DNA of 55,316 nt from Bacteroidia bacterium (GCA_030430575.1 JAUIKF010000055.1:1-55316), one strand, 5' to 3'. Positions 17,833 through 25,710 are shown, counted from the first letter of the stretch. The notes: generated by a model from the letters alone, not told the origin. Made by a program: numbers and translations.

Positions 17833-19325
17833 TTTATATTTTTATCATTAAAATCCTCAATAATCGCTTCCAGCTTTTTCTCCACCCGACTCATCGCCAT
17901 TTCGTCTTTGTCAGCAAAGTGCTTGGCGATAGCTGCCTGCTTCACATCGGGGTCCTTCGTGAGGCGATCAAACCATTTATTGATGTCGTTTCTGTAAACA
18001 GAAGGAAGTTCCGGGAGGGGCAACACCTCTTCAAACTTGGAGACAATCTTGATGATCTTTTGCTTAGAAGAACCCTTCAATAAACGCTTAAAAAACCCTT
18101 TAGGCTCCATGTCATCATCATAAACTACACTGACAAAAAAGATAAAGTCTGGCGCGTTCTCTGGGAGTTTTTTAGGGTCGCATAACTCCGTGACCGCCCA
18201 ATGGATAAATTTTGGGGTAAAGGGTTTCCATTCCGAGCTATAGACCCGAAATTTCAGGGCGACACAGTCCATTTCTTTAGCGATCTTGGATTTCGCCAAG
18301 GTCGCTATGGTCAGTTCATCTGCCCGAAAGCGGTTCGGATTCATCTCTAGGGCTTGGAACATAGCCGTCTGTAAATTGATCTGCGCTTCTTCCATGACAT
18401 GGGCCTCTTCGAGCTTCACATCTTTGTAGAAGATACGGTTATAAGCGGTGCTGATATGCTCCAGCGAAAAGCGCTGAAAAAGCCCCTGAGGAGACTGCTC
18501 CTCCTCTCCATGAATCAGGTAAAACTGAAATTTCTTATTGCCTCGCGATTTGAGGAAATTCGTTTTGAAACGAGAATTCTGTTCAGAGCGGTTGCACGTG
18601 TATTTGTCCAACAGGCTAAAGCTAGACTTGGTCGTCCGCTCTTGTGGCAAGCGCCATGATAGCACATCATCGACTCCTGGCCGAAGGTAAAGGCCCCAGG
18701 GAAGCTCTTGGTCCTTTTTTTCGGATGGCACATGAAATTTCAAGCCTCGAAAAGCCGTAGGCTTTTCTACTTGAAAATCGTATTTGAATTCGATAAAGAT
18801 GCGCGCCTGATCCCAGGACTCACCGATGGTAGATCCTGCGGCAAGGTTCTCATAGAACTTGCCTGCAAGGTCCTTGGCCATGCTGTCGTTGATCGGCTTG
18901 GAAGTTGCGATCACCGCTTTCACCCCTGCCTCCAGCAGCAGTTCCACCTGCGGATGGGTGGAACACCCATTCAAAAAGACCAGTTGCAAAGCGGAGAGCT
19001 TGCCTAGGAGTTCCGCCAAGCCTTTGGCGGTGGCAGGGATGGTATTGCCGTCCCGTTTGTTGAGGAAAAGGGCACCGCCGTCGGCGTGGCCGCCATAGTG
19101 GAACAGGACGATGTCCTTGCGTCGATTCCAGACCTCTACGGTCTCAAACACACTCTCAGCCGTCGCATTTTCCACTTTGTCTATGGCACACAGGTCATTC
19201 ACTTCATAGGGCTTCAGCAAGCCCGAAACCAATTCTGCTTCGTCGATGAGCATAGGCAGGTAGCCCCCGCTGTCCGGGCGGGGATTGGCAAAGGTGAGTA
19301 AGATGACGGGTTTGTGTACTGACAA
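17829..19325 (-). CDS. CHAT-domain protease fused to iSTAND-like domain
   Basis: 498 residues. Residues 5-215 are a CHAT (caspase-like) domain. The catalytic His is in LFHYGGHADGG (His80) and the catalytic Cys in VFLNGCSTH (Cys121), both in canonical context. From about residue 240 the sequence NRSEQ...QFYLIHGEEEQS resembles the inactive-STAND (iSTAND) domain, which has a STAND-like N-terminal motif without a Walker P-loop. CHAT proteases are execution enzymes in bacterial cell-death systems; the iSTAND part probably holds or signals to the protease. It is first in a three-gene operon with MoxR and vWA. The start is TTG at 19325, because no ATG precedes the CHAT core. Confidence 0.87.
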   Translation of the reverse strand: MSVHKPVILLTFANPRPDSGGYLPMLIDEAELVSGLLKPYEVNDLCAIDKVENATAESVFETVEVWNRRKDIVLFHYGGHADGGALFLNKRDGNTIPATAKGLAELLGKLSALQLVFLNGCSTHPQVELLLEAGVKAVIATSKPINDSMAKDLAGKFYENLAAGSTIGESWDQARIFIEFKYDFQVEKPTAFRGLKFHVPSEKKDQELPWGLYLRPGVDDVLSWRLPQERTTKSSFSLLDKYTCNRSEQNSRFKTNFLKSRGNKKFQFYLIHGEEEQSPQGLFQRFSLEHISTAYNRIFYKDVKLEEAHVMEEAQINLQTAMFQALEMNPNRFRADELTIATLAKSKIAKEMDCVALKFRVYSSEWKPFTPKFIHWAVTELCDPKKLPENAPDFIFFVSVVYDDDMEPKGFFKRLLKGSSKQKIIKIVSKFEEVLPLPELPSVYRNDINKWFDRLTKDPDVKQAAIAKHFADKDEMAMSRVEKKLEAIIEDFNDKNIK

Positions 19326-19355
19326 AGAGTTTATGAAATAATTTTGAATGATTGG

Positions 19356-19392
19356 ATGCCTAATTTTGAATAAAGAACTAAAAATTAGGCAT
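19356..19392. promoter_or_regulatory. Perfect 12-bp inverted repeat upstream of the conflict operon
   Basis: ATGCCTAATTTT (19356-19367) and AAAATTAGGCAT (19381-19392) are perfect complements separated by 13 bases. The element lies about 30 bp before the TTG start of the CHAT gene. No T-run follows on the minus strand, so it is not a terminator for that direction. It could be an operator or an mRNA 5' hairpin. Confidence 0.5.
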
Positions 19393-19545
19393 TAAAAAAT
19401 CCAAATGGTTCCTTTAGTGTTAAGGGCTTCCTTTTCTAAAAAAAGTTGTAACGTTATTCCATTAGCAAGTTATCCAGAATACCAGTCTCTCGCAATATTG
19501 GGGAAAAGCTTTTGGTTAAGTTTAGTGAATGTTACTATTGTCATA

Positions 19546-19706
19546 CAGCTCTGCTGTCATTTCGACGAGTCATCGAGGAGAAATCCAACACGCCAGTCTA
19601 GCAGCCTATTCGAAGGGTATGGGACATTTAACCGGGACAAAAGCATGCCCTGAGCCACGTCGAAGGGGGCGTGTTGGATTTCTCTTCCCTCCGGTCGTCA
19701 AAATGA
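19546..19706. repeat. MITE-like inverted element (GTCATTT-CGACGA...AGAAATCCAACACGCC)
   Basis: The left end, GTCATTTCGACGAGTCATCGAGGAGAAATCCAACACGCC (from about 19556), recurs inverted at 19667-19706 as GGCGTGTTGGATTTCTCTTCCCTCCGGTCGTCAAAATGAC. The arms are about 40 bp and the interior about 70 bp. The interior holds CCCTGAGCCACGTCGAAGGG, a motif related to the small palindrome at 1044. No ORF is inside. It fills most of the 404-bp divergent gap 19326-19729. Confidence 0.75.
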
Positions 19707-19729
19707 CTTCTTTCCCTTAAATTCGCCGC

Positions 19730-21052
19730 ATGAATGTGCGCAGAACCCTCGTCCACGTCAGTATGGTCCTCTTTGCCCTCGCCATCGGGCGTTTGGCGGC
19801 TTGGCAGATCAGTCTATGCTGCCTGATAGCGCTTTTGTTTAACCTATTTCTCCTCCCCAATCTCAGTCGAGGCGCATTAGAAACGAGGGAAGACAAACAA
19901 CGCGGCTATTCCATTGGCATGTTGTTATATCCTTTTTCCCTGCTATTGCTTTCCTTTTTCTTTTGGTCAACCCCCGTGTATATAGCCATCGGCTGGGGAG
20001 CGATGGCATTTGGAGATGCGTCAGCGGCGATTTTTGGCAAAAAATGGGGCAAAAGGAAATGGCCATGGAATCCAAGCAAATCTATCTTGGGAAGCATGGC
20101 TTTTTGGGTCATTGGCAGTTTGTTGACCTTTGGGTTACTCTTATTATTACCCCAATCCATTCTCCTAACAATACCCCTCCCCACCTACTTCGTGGTAATA
20201 ACATTTGCCTTGCTCATCGCCGCATTAATCGAAAGCCTACCAGGCCTCATCGATGACAACCTGAGTGTCCCCATTACAGCAGCATTTAGTGCTTTTTTCA
20301 TCATGGAAGCCTTCTATTCGCCTACGCCTACCTTGCCTGAAAACTGGATTTATGGGATGGCCGCAACGACATTTCTGACCGTTGGGAGCATTTTTACTAA
20401 AAAAATCGACTTGATAGGTGCCTTTGCCGGGGGACTCATCTGTTGGTTGATGTTTTTAGGTGGCAACTGGTTAGGGGTAAGCCTGCTTTTTGCCTTTTTT
20501 GTACTGGGATCGGGCGTGACGTTAGTAGGGAGGAAGCAAAAAAAAGCGCAACAATTGGCGCATGAAGTGGATGGGAAACGCTCCCTTCGTCATGCCCTTG
20601 CCAATGGAGGTGTAGCAGCGACATGTGGCCTGCTGGCTTGGTATTTTCCCGAAAACCAACATCTTTTTCTCGTTATGATGGCTGCAAGTTTGGCTGCGGC
20701 TGCTTCCGACACCTTCTCTTCAGAGTTGGGAATGGTCTATGGGACGCGCCATTGGGACATCCTGTCTTTTCGCAAAGGCAGGCGGGGAAATGATGGCGTT
20801 ATCAGCTTAGAAGGTAGCTTGGCAGGCGTATTGGGCGCAGGATTAATGGGAACAATTGTGGGAATAGCCATGCATGATTGGCAACTCACCCTACTCGTCA
20901 CAGCAGCAGGGATTCTGGGCAATCTGGCAGATTCCATCATGGGCGCGACACTTCAGCGCCGCGACTTCATGACCAATGACACAGTCAATTTCGCCAATAC
21001 CCTGGTGGCGGCTGTTTTAATTTATGTGATTAGATTAATTTTTTTTCTCTGA
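19730..21052 (+). CDS. Fusion of dolichol/phytol-kinase-like domain with DUF92 (VTE6-like) domain
   Basis: 440 residues, many membrane spans. Residues 1-200 match the SEC59/phytol kinase/CDP-diglyceride synthase fold, with the CTP-binding signature GDASAAIFGKKWGKRKW...NPSKSILGSMAF (about 95-124). Residues 205-440 are DUF92, with AASDTFSSELGMVYG, GRRGNDGVISLEGSLAG and GNLADSIMGATLQRR. In plants the phytol kinase VTE5 and the phytyl-phosphate kinase VTE6 belong to these two families and act in sequence. The fused protein may therefore phosphorylate a polyprenol twice to the diphosphate. The substrate is unknown. It is convergent with the 5-alpha-reductase gene, 7 bp apart. Confidence 0.85.
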   Translation: MNVRRTLVHVSMVLFALAIGRLAAWQISLCCLIALLFNLFLLPNLSRGALETREDKQRGYSIGMLLYPFSLLLLSFFFWSTPVYIAIGWGAMAFGDASAAIFGKKWGKRKWPWNPSKSILGSMAFWVIGSLLTFGLLLLLPQSILLTIPLPTYFVVITFALLIAALIESLPGLIDDNLSVPITAAFSAFFIMEAFYSPTPTLPENWIYGMAATTFLTVGSIFTKKIDLIGAFAGGLICWLMFLGGNWLGVSLLFAFFVLGSGVTLVGRKQKKAQQLAHEVDGKRSLRHALANGGVAATCGLLAWYFPENQHLFLVMMAASLAAAASDTFSSELGMVYGTRHWDILSFRKGRRGNDGVISLEGSLAGVLGAGLMGTIVGIAMHDWQLTLLVTAAGILGNLADSIMGATLQRRDFMTNDTVNFANTLVAAVLIYVIRLIFFL

Positions 21053-21059
21053 AAAAAAA

Positions 21060-21806
21060 TTACCACAAAAACGGAATGATCGCCTTGCGCTCCTTCGGAT
21101 AATCGGGAAACTTTTTGAGGTACCAACGATGATGGTCCAAGGCCCGCGGGATCAGGTTCACTGCCGTCCACAACGCAAATGACAAGGTGGGCAATGACCA
21201 GGTCATGACCGCAAAGCCCGCCCATTCGATGATCTCCCCCAAATGATTAGGACAAGAAATATAGCGAAAGAGGCCTTTCCTCGGGATTTTATAACCCGTT
21301 TCGCCAGGCTTTCGGAGGTTCAGCAAAATGGCATCCGACTGCCAGTTGATGAGCAGTCCCACAGCGAAAATCGCAAAGCCGATCATCATCCGAGGGTCCG
21401 CCAAATAACTCTCCCCATAATCGGCCATAAAACCCATATAATAGCCATTGAGGTACCCATTCATTCCGTTAAAGCAGATCGCCATGAGGACGATGGTTAG
21501 CGGCATCTTTTTGCCTTTGGTTCGGGTGCGCAGGGGGAAGACGAGGGTCCTGTTGGTATAATGTAGGAGCCAAAGGCCGAGGAAGAGCCAGGTGACGTAG
21601 GTCTTGGGGCCGTCGCCCACAAAAAATAGGATCGGGAAGATGAGCAAGGCGGGCAGCTCCATGATCACCCACCCCCAGCGATTGCTGACCAAGGGGCCCC
21701 ACGTACTCTTGGTATGCCGTCCATAGGGTGCCGTGATCCGCAAGAGGATGGGAAAAAGGAGGATGGCCAGGCCGATCCAGCTATAGAGGAGGATGGTGTA
21801 GATCAT
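21060..21806 (-). CDS. Steroid 5-alpha-reductase (DET2/SRD5A1-like) family membrane protein
   Basis: 248 residues, about six hydrophobic helices. The C-terminal part closely follows the 3-oxo-5-alpha-steroid 4-dehydrogenase pattern: LLHYTNRTLVFPLR, INWQSDAILLNLRKPGETGY, IPRKGLFRYISCPNHLGEII, EWAGFA, NLIPRALDHHRWY and KFPDYPKERKAIIPFLW. These residues bind NADPH and the enone substrate in the eukaryotic enzymes. In bacteria the substrate is seldom known; a steroid, sterol or other isoprenoid enone is possible. The neighbours (polyprenol-kinase-like fusion and an SDR) also hint at lipid or isoprenoid chemistry. This is inference from context. Confidence 0.88.
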   Translation of the reverse strand: MIYTILLYSWIGLAILLFPILLRITAPYGRHTKSTWGPLVSNRWGWVIMELPALLIFPILFFVGDGPKTYVTWLFLGLWLLHYTNRTLVFPLRTRTKGKKMPLTIVLMAICFNGMNGYLNGYYMGFMADYGESYLADPRMMIGFAIFAVGLLINWQSDAILLNLRKPGETGYKIPRKGLFRYISCPNHLGEIIEWAGFAVMTWSLPTLSFALWTAVNLIPRALDHHRWYLKKFPDYPKERKAIIPFLW

Positions 21807-21843
21807 GGATAATTGAATATTATGCCCAATATTAAAGAGATTT

Positions 21844-21935
21844 CCGAATATCGAACAAGGAATATCGATTGCTGAAGGAAACGCCGAATTTATTCTTTAA
21901 TCCGTGTAAATCTGTGTAATCCGTGGTGAATGTTA
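21844..21935. repeat. GAATATCGAACAAGG repeat unit plus ATCCGTGTAAATC spacer
   Basis: CCGAATATCGAACAAGGAATATCGATTG (from 21844) belongs to the family seen at 10531 and 55059. It is followed by TTTAATCCGTGTAAATCTGTGTAATCCGTGG (about 21896-21927), a short direct-repeat motif (ATCCGTGTA/ATCTGTGTA/ATCCGTGG). Nothing in the 176-bp gap looks coding. Confidence 0.6.
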
Positions 21936-21982
21936 GGGGCAAAATGAGCATTTCACTAAATGGGTCAATAAACCTTTTTACT

Positions 21983-22978
21983 TCAAGCATTCCTATGCTT
22001 CATTCCAATTTTCTTTTCCTTAACCCAATCATAATAATCCCGAATGGTTTCCTCTAATGGTCTTGGGTTAAACCACAATTCTCTTGTAGCTTTTTCGTGG
22101 GAAATATGGCGACAGCTATGTTGGAGGATATTGAGGGATTCAAGGGTGTACAGGGGTCTGGTCCCGGTCAGCCAGGCATAAGCCCAGGCAAAGGGCACGC
22201 CTATTTTGGCGAGCCAGATGGGCGTAACGAGGCGAGGCGCTCGTTGGCCTGAGACAGCTTGGGTGATTTCGGCGATTTGGGCAATGGATTTCCAGGCACC
22301 TCCCAGGAGGTATTTTTCACCTGTTCGCCCCTTTTCCATGGCAGCAATTGCAGCTTGAGCCACATCTCGCACATCCACCCAATCGAAGCCACCTTTCACG
22401 ATCGCAGGCAATTTACCCCGAAACAAATCCCTCAACATCTCGCCCGTATACGATGTCCCAAAGTCGAACGGGCCCAAAATCGCCGTAGGGTTGAGGATCA
22501 CGGCGTCCAGCCCATCCTCCACTGCTTGGAGGACTACCCGCTCCCCCGCTGCCTTAGAGCAGTCATAGGCATAGGCCATGTCCGAAACATAAGGACGCGA
22601 CTCATCAAGGACCTGATCCTGAGGGCTTTGTTCATGGGCGTGTATAGAACTGACGTGAATCAATCGTCGGACCTTAGCCCGTTGACAGGCTTGAACGACC
22701 TGCTCCACACCCTCCACATTGGTGCGCCAGACGATGCCATTGGGATCTCCTTCGATAGAAATTTTGGCCGCTAGGTGAAAGACGATCTCGGCACCCTCCA
22801 TCAGTTGATCGAGGCTATCGGTATTCCAAATATCTCCCTGAATGGCCGTTACCTTCAGGCCGTCAAGGCCTGTAAGCTTCGCACGATAGAGCACCTTGAG
22901 GGTATGCCCCCCAGCCAATAAAGCACGGCATAAAGCAGCGCCGACATGGCCTGTGGCACCTGTTATGGCAATCAGCAT
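21983..22978 (-). CDS. Extended SDR: NAD(P)-dependent epimerase/dehydratase (dihydroflavonol reductase-like)
   Basis: 331 residues. The N-terminal Rossmann motif is GATGHVGAALCRALL (TGxxGxxG), the active-site serine is in HVSSIHAHE, and the YxxxK pair is in AYDCSKAAGE. The C-terminal half carries WVDVRDVAQAAIAAMEKGRTGEKYLLGG, typical of the dihydroflavonol-4-reductase/3-beta-HSD/anthocyanidin-reductase type. It most likely reduces or oxidises a carbonyl/alcohol with NADP(H). The same strand and neighbourhood as the 5-alpha-reductase, with a 176-bp gap holding repeats, suggest but do not prove a shared pathway. Confidence 0.85.
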   Translation of the reverse strand: MLIAITGATGHVGAALCRALLAGGHTLKVLYRAKLTGLDGLKVTAIQGDIWNTDSLDQLMEGAEIVFHLAAKISIEGDPNGIVWRTNVEGVEQVVQACQRAKVRRLIHVSSIHAHEQSPQDQVLDESRPYVSDMAYAYDCSKAAGERVVLQAVEDGLDAVILNPTAILGPFDFGTSYTGEMLRDLFRGKLPAIVKGGFDWVDVRDVAQAAIAAMEKGRTGEKYLLGGAWKSIAQIAEITQAVSGQRAPRLVTPIWLAKIGVPFAWAYAWLTGTRPLYTLESLNILQHSCRHISHEKATRELWFNPRPLEETIRDYYDWVKEKKIGMKHRNA

Positions 22979-23064
22979 ACAGAGTAAATCAAAATTAAAA
23001 TGAAAGTAAAAATGAAAATATGAACTAAGGACTGGGGCTTTATGATCGAATAATAAGTGGCTTT

Positions 23065-23691
23065 CTATAGTTCTACCCGCTTCGAAAAACGGTCTTTCAG
23101 CCGCTGGTCATGGGTCACGATGACAAGGCTAGCACCCACGTGCGCCGCTTCTGTCTCCAACAGGTCGAGGACTGCCTTACAATTGCTGTCGTCAAGACTG
23201 GAGGTCGGCTCGTCGGCCAGGATCAGTGAAGGGCGATTGATGAGGGCGCGGGCGATGGCGACGCGTTGTTGTTCTCCGAGACTTAGTTGCTGCGTTTTTT
23301 GGCCAAATTTATGGGCAATGTTAAGGCGGTCGAGGACGGCTTTGACACGTTTGGGGTCTTGCTTGAGGCCCGCGAGGTATTGGGCGAGGCCCAGGTTATC
23401 GCCGACGGAGAGGGATTGGACGAAGTGGGATTTTTGGAAAATGATGCCAATCGTCTGTCCGCGAAAGCGGTCAAGCTTGGCGGTCGACATCTGGGCGATG
23501 TCTTGCCCCTCTATGGAGATGCGTCCGCTACTCGGCGAGAGCAAGCCTGCCAACAAATGCAACAGGGTCGTTTTTCCTTTGCCCGACTCCCCTATAATCA
23601 AGGTATGGGCCCCTGTAGGGCAGTCGATGTCTGGAAATGAAAAAGGCGTAGCGCCTGGATAAGCAAAAGAAAGCGATTGAGTTTGCAGCAT
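23065..23691 (-). CDS. ABC transporter ATP-binding protein (LolD/MacB-like)
   Basis: 208 residues. Walker A GESGKGKTT (34-42), the Q-loop region IIFQKSHFVQSLSVGDNL, signature LSLGEQQRV, and Walker B LILADEPTSSLDD are complete; the H-loop is IVTHDQRL. The short size and sequence resemble the LolD/MacB/FtsE group, which drives mechanotransmission by FtsX-type permeases. No permease gene is adjacent. The two FtsX-like permeases at 38.9-44.0 kb also lack an ATPase, so a partnership across 15 kb is conceivable but unproven. Confidence 0.9.
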   Translation of the reverse strand: MLQTQSLSFAYPGATPFSFPDIDCPTGAHTLIIGESGKGKTTLLHLLAGLLSPSSGRISIEGQDIAQMSTAKLDRFRGQTIGIIFQKSHFVQSLSVGDNLGLAQYLAGLKQDPKRVKAVLDRLNIAHKFGQKTQQLSLGEQQRVAIARALINRPSLILADEPTSSLDDSNCKAVLDLLETEAAHVGASLVIVTHDQRLKDRFSKRVEL

Positions 23692-23758
23692 AATGAAAAA
23701 TCTGTTCGGATTGGCGGGCTAAATATAGCGCAATTCTTTCATTATATTTGGCTCCCAA

Positions 23759-24184
23759 ATGGAAGATCGCCCCCCAAAAGCGCCCATGTCGCGCCAGCAG
23801 TTTCTCGAAAAGGCCTCAATTCTGGGCCTAGGCCTCACTGTGGCAGGCACCTCTGCTTGTACCTTATTTGACGATAAGGAAATGCTCGTCTGCGCCTTGG
23901 AGGACCTCAAAAGTCAAGATTACGTCATCGCTCGCTTTAACGGGAAAAAAATCCTCGTCACCTACCTCGACGACAAACTCACCATCTTCAGCCTGATCTG
24001 TCGCCACAAAAAATGCACGGTCGCCTACCACGCGGACGAAGCCCAATTTATCTGCCCTTGCCACGAAGGCACCTACGACAAATACGGCGAAGTCATCGAC
24101 GGCCCGCCGCCAGGCCCCCTCTTCCGCTTCAAAGCGGAAGTGCGTGAAGGGAATGTTTGGGTGGTGAATGAGAAAGTAACATAG
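23759..24184 (+). CDS. Rieske [2Fe-2S] protein with Tat/lipoprotein-like signal
   Basis: 141 residues. The N-terminus (MSRQQFLEKASILGLGLTVAGTSAC) looks like a Tat-type hydrophobic signal, ending at Cys35 in a possible lipobox (GTSAC). The Rieske motifs are CRHKKC (first Cys-x-His) and CPCHEGTYD (Cys-x2-His), followed by GPPPGPLFRF, the conserved proline loop. It should hold a 2Fe-2S cluster outside the inner membrane. No cytochrome b or oxygenase partner is adjacent, so the redox partner is unknown. An exact -7 element (TATATTTG, 23743-23750) lies just upstream, but without a good -33. Confidence 0.85.
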   Translation: MEDRPPKAPMSRQQFLEKASILGLGLTVAGTSACTLFDDKEMLVCALEDLKSQDYVIARFNGKKILVTYLDDKLTIFSLICRHKKCTVAYHADEAQFICPCHEGTYDKYGEVIDGPPPGPLFRFKAEVREGNVWVVNEKVT

Positions 24185-24249
24185 TGGGTTGGTATATATT
24201 CCGTATCTTCATTCTCAATTTTTCATTTTCCATTCTTAATTCTCTTCCC

Positions 24250-24435
24250 ATGATCCCACGTATCGTCATCACCCTCCTCTTGGTAGCTGCCCTGATCTAT
24301 ATGGGCAAATATATTGTGAATATCTTCTATGATCCTCATCGCTGTCCGCGCTGCAATGGGCAAGGCTGGTGGCGCGGGACGCGCCCCGATGAGCGCGAGC
24401 GATGTGATCGCTGTGGCGGGACGGGGCGGGTGTGA
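24250..24435 (+). CDS. Small membrane protein with two DnaJ-type CxxCxGxG motifs
   Basis: 61 residues from the ATG at 24250, chosen because it opens directly with a hydrophobic helix (PRIVITLLLVAALIYMGKYI). The helix is followed by CPRCNGQG and CDRCGGTG, two zinc-binding half-motifs as in the DnaJ zinc finger. Two halves can make one zinc site. The protein is probably a membrane-tethered small zinc-ribbon of unknown role. It lies 65 bp after the Rieske gene on the same strand. Confidence 0.65.
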   Translation: MIPRIVITLLLVAALIYMGKYIVNIFYDPHRCPRCNGQGWWRGTRPDERERCDRCGGTGRV

Positions 24436-24440
24436 GGGGA

Positions 24441-24479
24441 TTGACGAATGTCGAATATCGAACAAGGATTGGAGAAGAG
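24441..24479. repeat. GAATATCGAACAAGGATTG repeat unit
   Basis: ACGAATGTCGAATATCGAACAAGGATTGGAGAAGAGG is a further member of the family at 10531, 21844 and 55059. It sits directly after the stop codon of the small zinc protein. Downstream, CCCTCTTGAGGGAGGG (about 24504-24519) forms a short hairpin with no T-run. Confidence 0.65.
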
Positions 24480-24630
24480 GGTTACTGCCAATCGTTAGCC
24501 ATCCCTCTTGAGGGAGGGCGGCAAACGAAAGGGTGGGTTCAAAGAGCGAAGGCGAAGCCTTCCCCATGCATCATCCCCCACCTCCCACCTGTCTTTAAAG
24601 ACATTACAACAACCAATAAATCATACTATC

Positions 24631-25167
24631 ATGAAAAAAATGGCTTTTTTTTGCCTGTTGCTGGGCATGGCGATGACGGGGCTGCAGGCCCAGAAGATTC
24701 GGGGTGTGGACAAGAGTCCACTGGACTTTGCGGTCTTTCGGCCCGATGGACAGGGGACTACGCCCGTGGCACGGATCATCTATAGCCGCCCGGCGGTGAA
24801 TGGGCGGACGATCTTTGGCGGGCTGGTGCCCTTTGGCAAGATTTGGCGGACAGGCGCCAACCAGAGTACGGAGCTGAATCTGCTTCGTGACATCACGATT
24901 GGGGGAGATACGCTGCGCGCGGGAAACTACACGATTTACACGATTCCTGGCGAAAAGGAGTGGACCATCATTATCAACTCGGCTTTGTACACTTGGGGCG
25001 CTTATGACTATGACGAGTCGAAGGATGTATTTCGCTTCCGAGTGCCGGCCAAGCAGACAGAGAAGCTGCATGAGCATTTTGGGATTGCCTTTGCGGGGGA
25101 AGATGGGAAGGGCAAGCTATTGCTGGCGTGGGCGCATACGGAGGTGTATGTGGATTTTGCGTATTAA
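24631..25167 (+). CDS. DUF2911 secreted protein
   Basis: 178 residues from the ATG at 24631, which directly opens a signal peptide (ending LQA-QKIR). An upstream extension of 41 residues lacks signal character and overlaps repeats. The mature part follows the DUF2911 pattern: ARIIYSRPAVNGRTIFGGL, PFGKIWRTGANQSTEL, GGDTLRAGNYTIYTIPGE, and YDESKDVFRFRVPA. DUF2911 proteins are common exported proteins of Bacteroidota with unknown biochemistry. No neighbouring gene suggests a role. Confidence 0.9.
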   Translation: MKKMAFFCLLLGMAMTGLQAQKIRGVDKSPLDFAVFRPDGQGTTPVARIIYSRPAVNGRTIFGGLVPFGKIWRTGANQSTELNLLRDITIGGDTLRAGNYTIYTIPGEKEWTIIINSALYTWGAYDYDESKDVFRFRVPAKQTEKLHEHFGIAFAGEDGKGKLLLAWAHTEVYVDFAY

Positions 25168-25375
25168 GAGGGAAAGAGGTTTTTTCCTTCAAAAATCCTT
25201 GTTCGCCAATCCTTATTCCAAAATCGATTCTCCCAAGTGATTTCTCTTCAAAATACCTTTCCCAATAATCGGAATGGTGAAAAGATTTTAGTATACTCGA
25301 ATCAGAATCCAATGGGCTAGACTTACATGATTACTTTTTAATTTTTCACCTTACCATTACCTAACAAAAAGTATT

Positions 25376-25684
25376 ATGTTAAAAATGATGATCCAAGTCG
25401 ACACGAATCAAGTAATTACAGCCGTATCAGGCGCTGCCCATTTAGGCTATGATGACGGAGAATTACTGGGTCAGCCAATCACCGTGATTATTCCTGCTCA
25501 GCATCATGCAGGGCACCATACGGGATTTAACCGACTCGTGACGACAGGCGTCAAGAAAATTTTGGGAACATGGCTCACGTTGCCTGCTATCAACAAAAGC
25601 GGCGCAGAGCAGATGGTCAACCTCGTGCTTACTGAGGAAAAAGGGCCAGACGGAAGCCATTCCATTATTGCGTACCTGAAGTAA
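25376..25684 (+). CDS. Stand-alone PAS-domain protein
   Basis: 102 residues, essentially one PAS fold. It reads VDTNQVITAVSGAAHLGYDDGELLGQPITVIIPAQHHAGHHTGF, the standard PAS start and F-helix region, followed by the beta strands around RLVTTGVKKILGTW and AEQMVNLVLTEEKGPDGSHSIIAYL. There is no histidine kinase, GGDEF or HTH part. Free PAS domains can be ligand/redox sensors that act on a partner protein. Met1, Met4 or Met5 could each start; I use the first. A terminator follows it. Confidence 0.8.
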   Translation: MLKMMIQVDTNQVITAVSGAAHLGYDDGELLGQPITVIIPAQHHAGHHTGFNRLVTTGVKKILGTWLTLPAINKSGAEQMVNLVLTEEKGPDGSHSIIAYLK

Positions 25685-25710
25685 TATTGGCCCCTCTCAC
25701 GTAGATTTAG

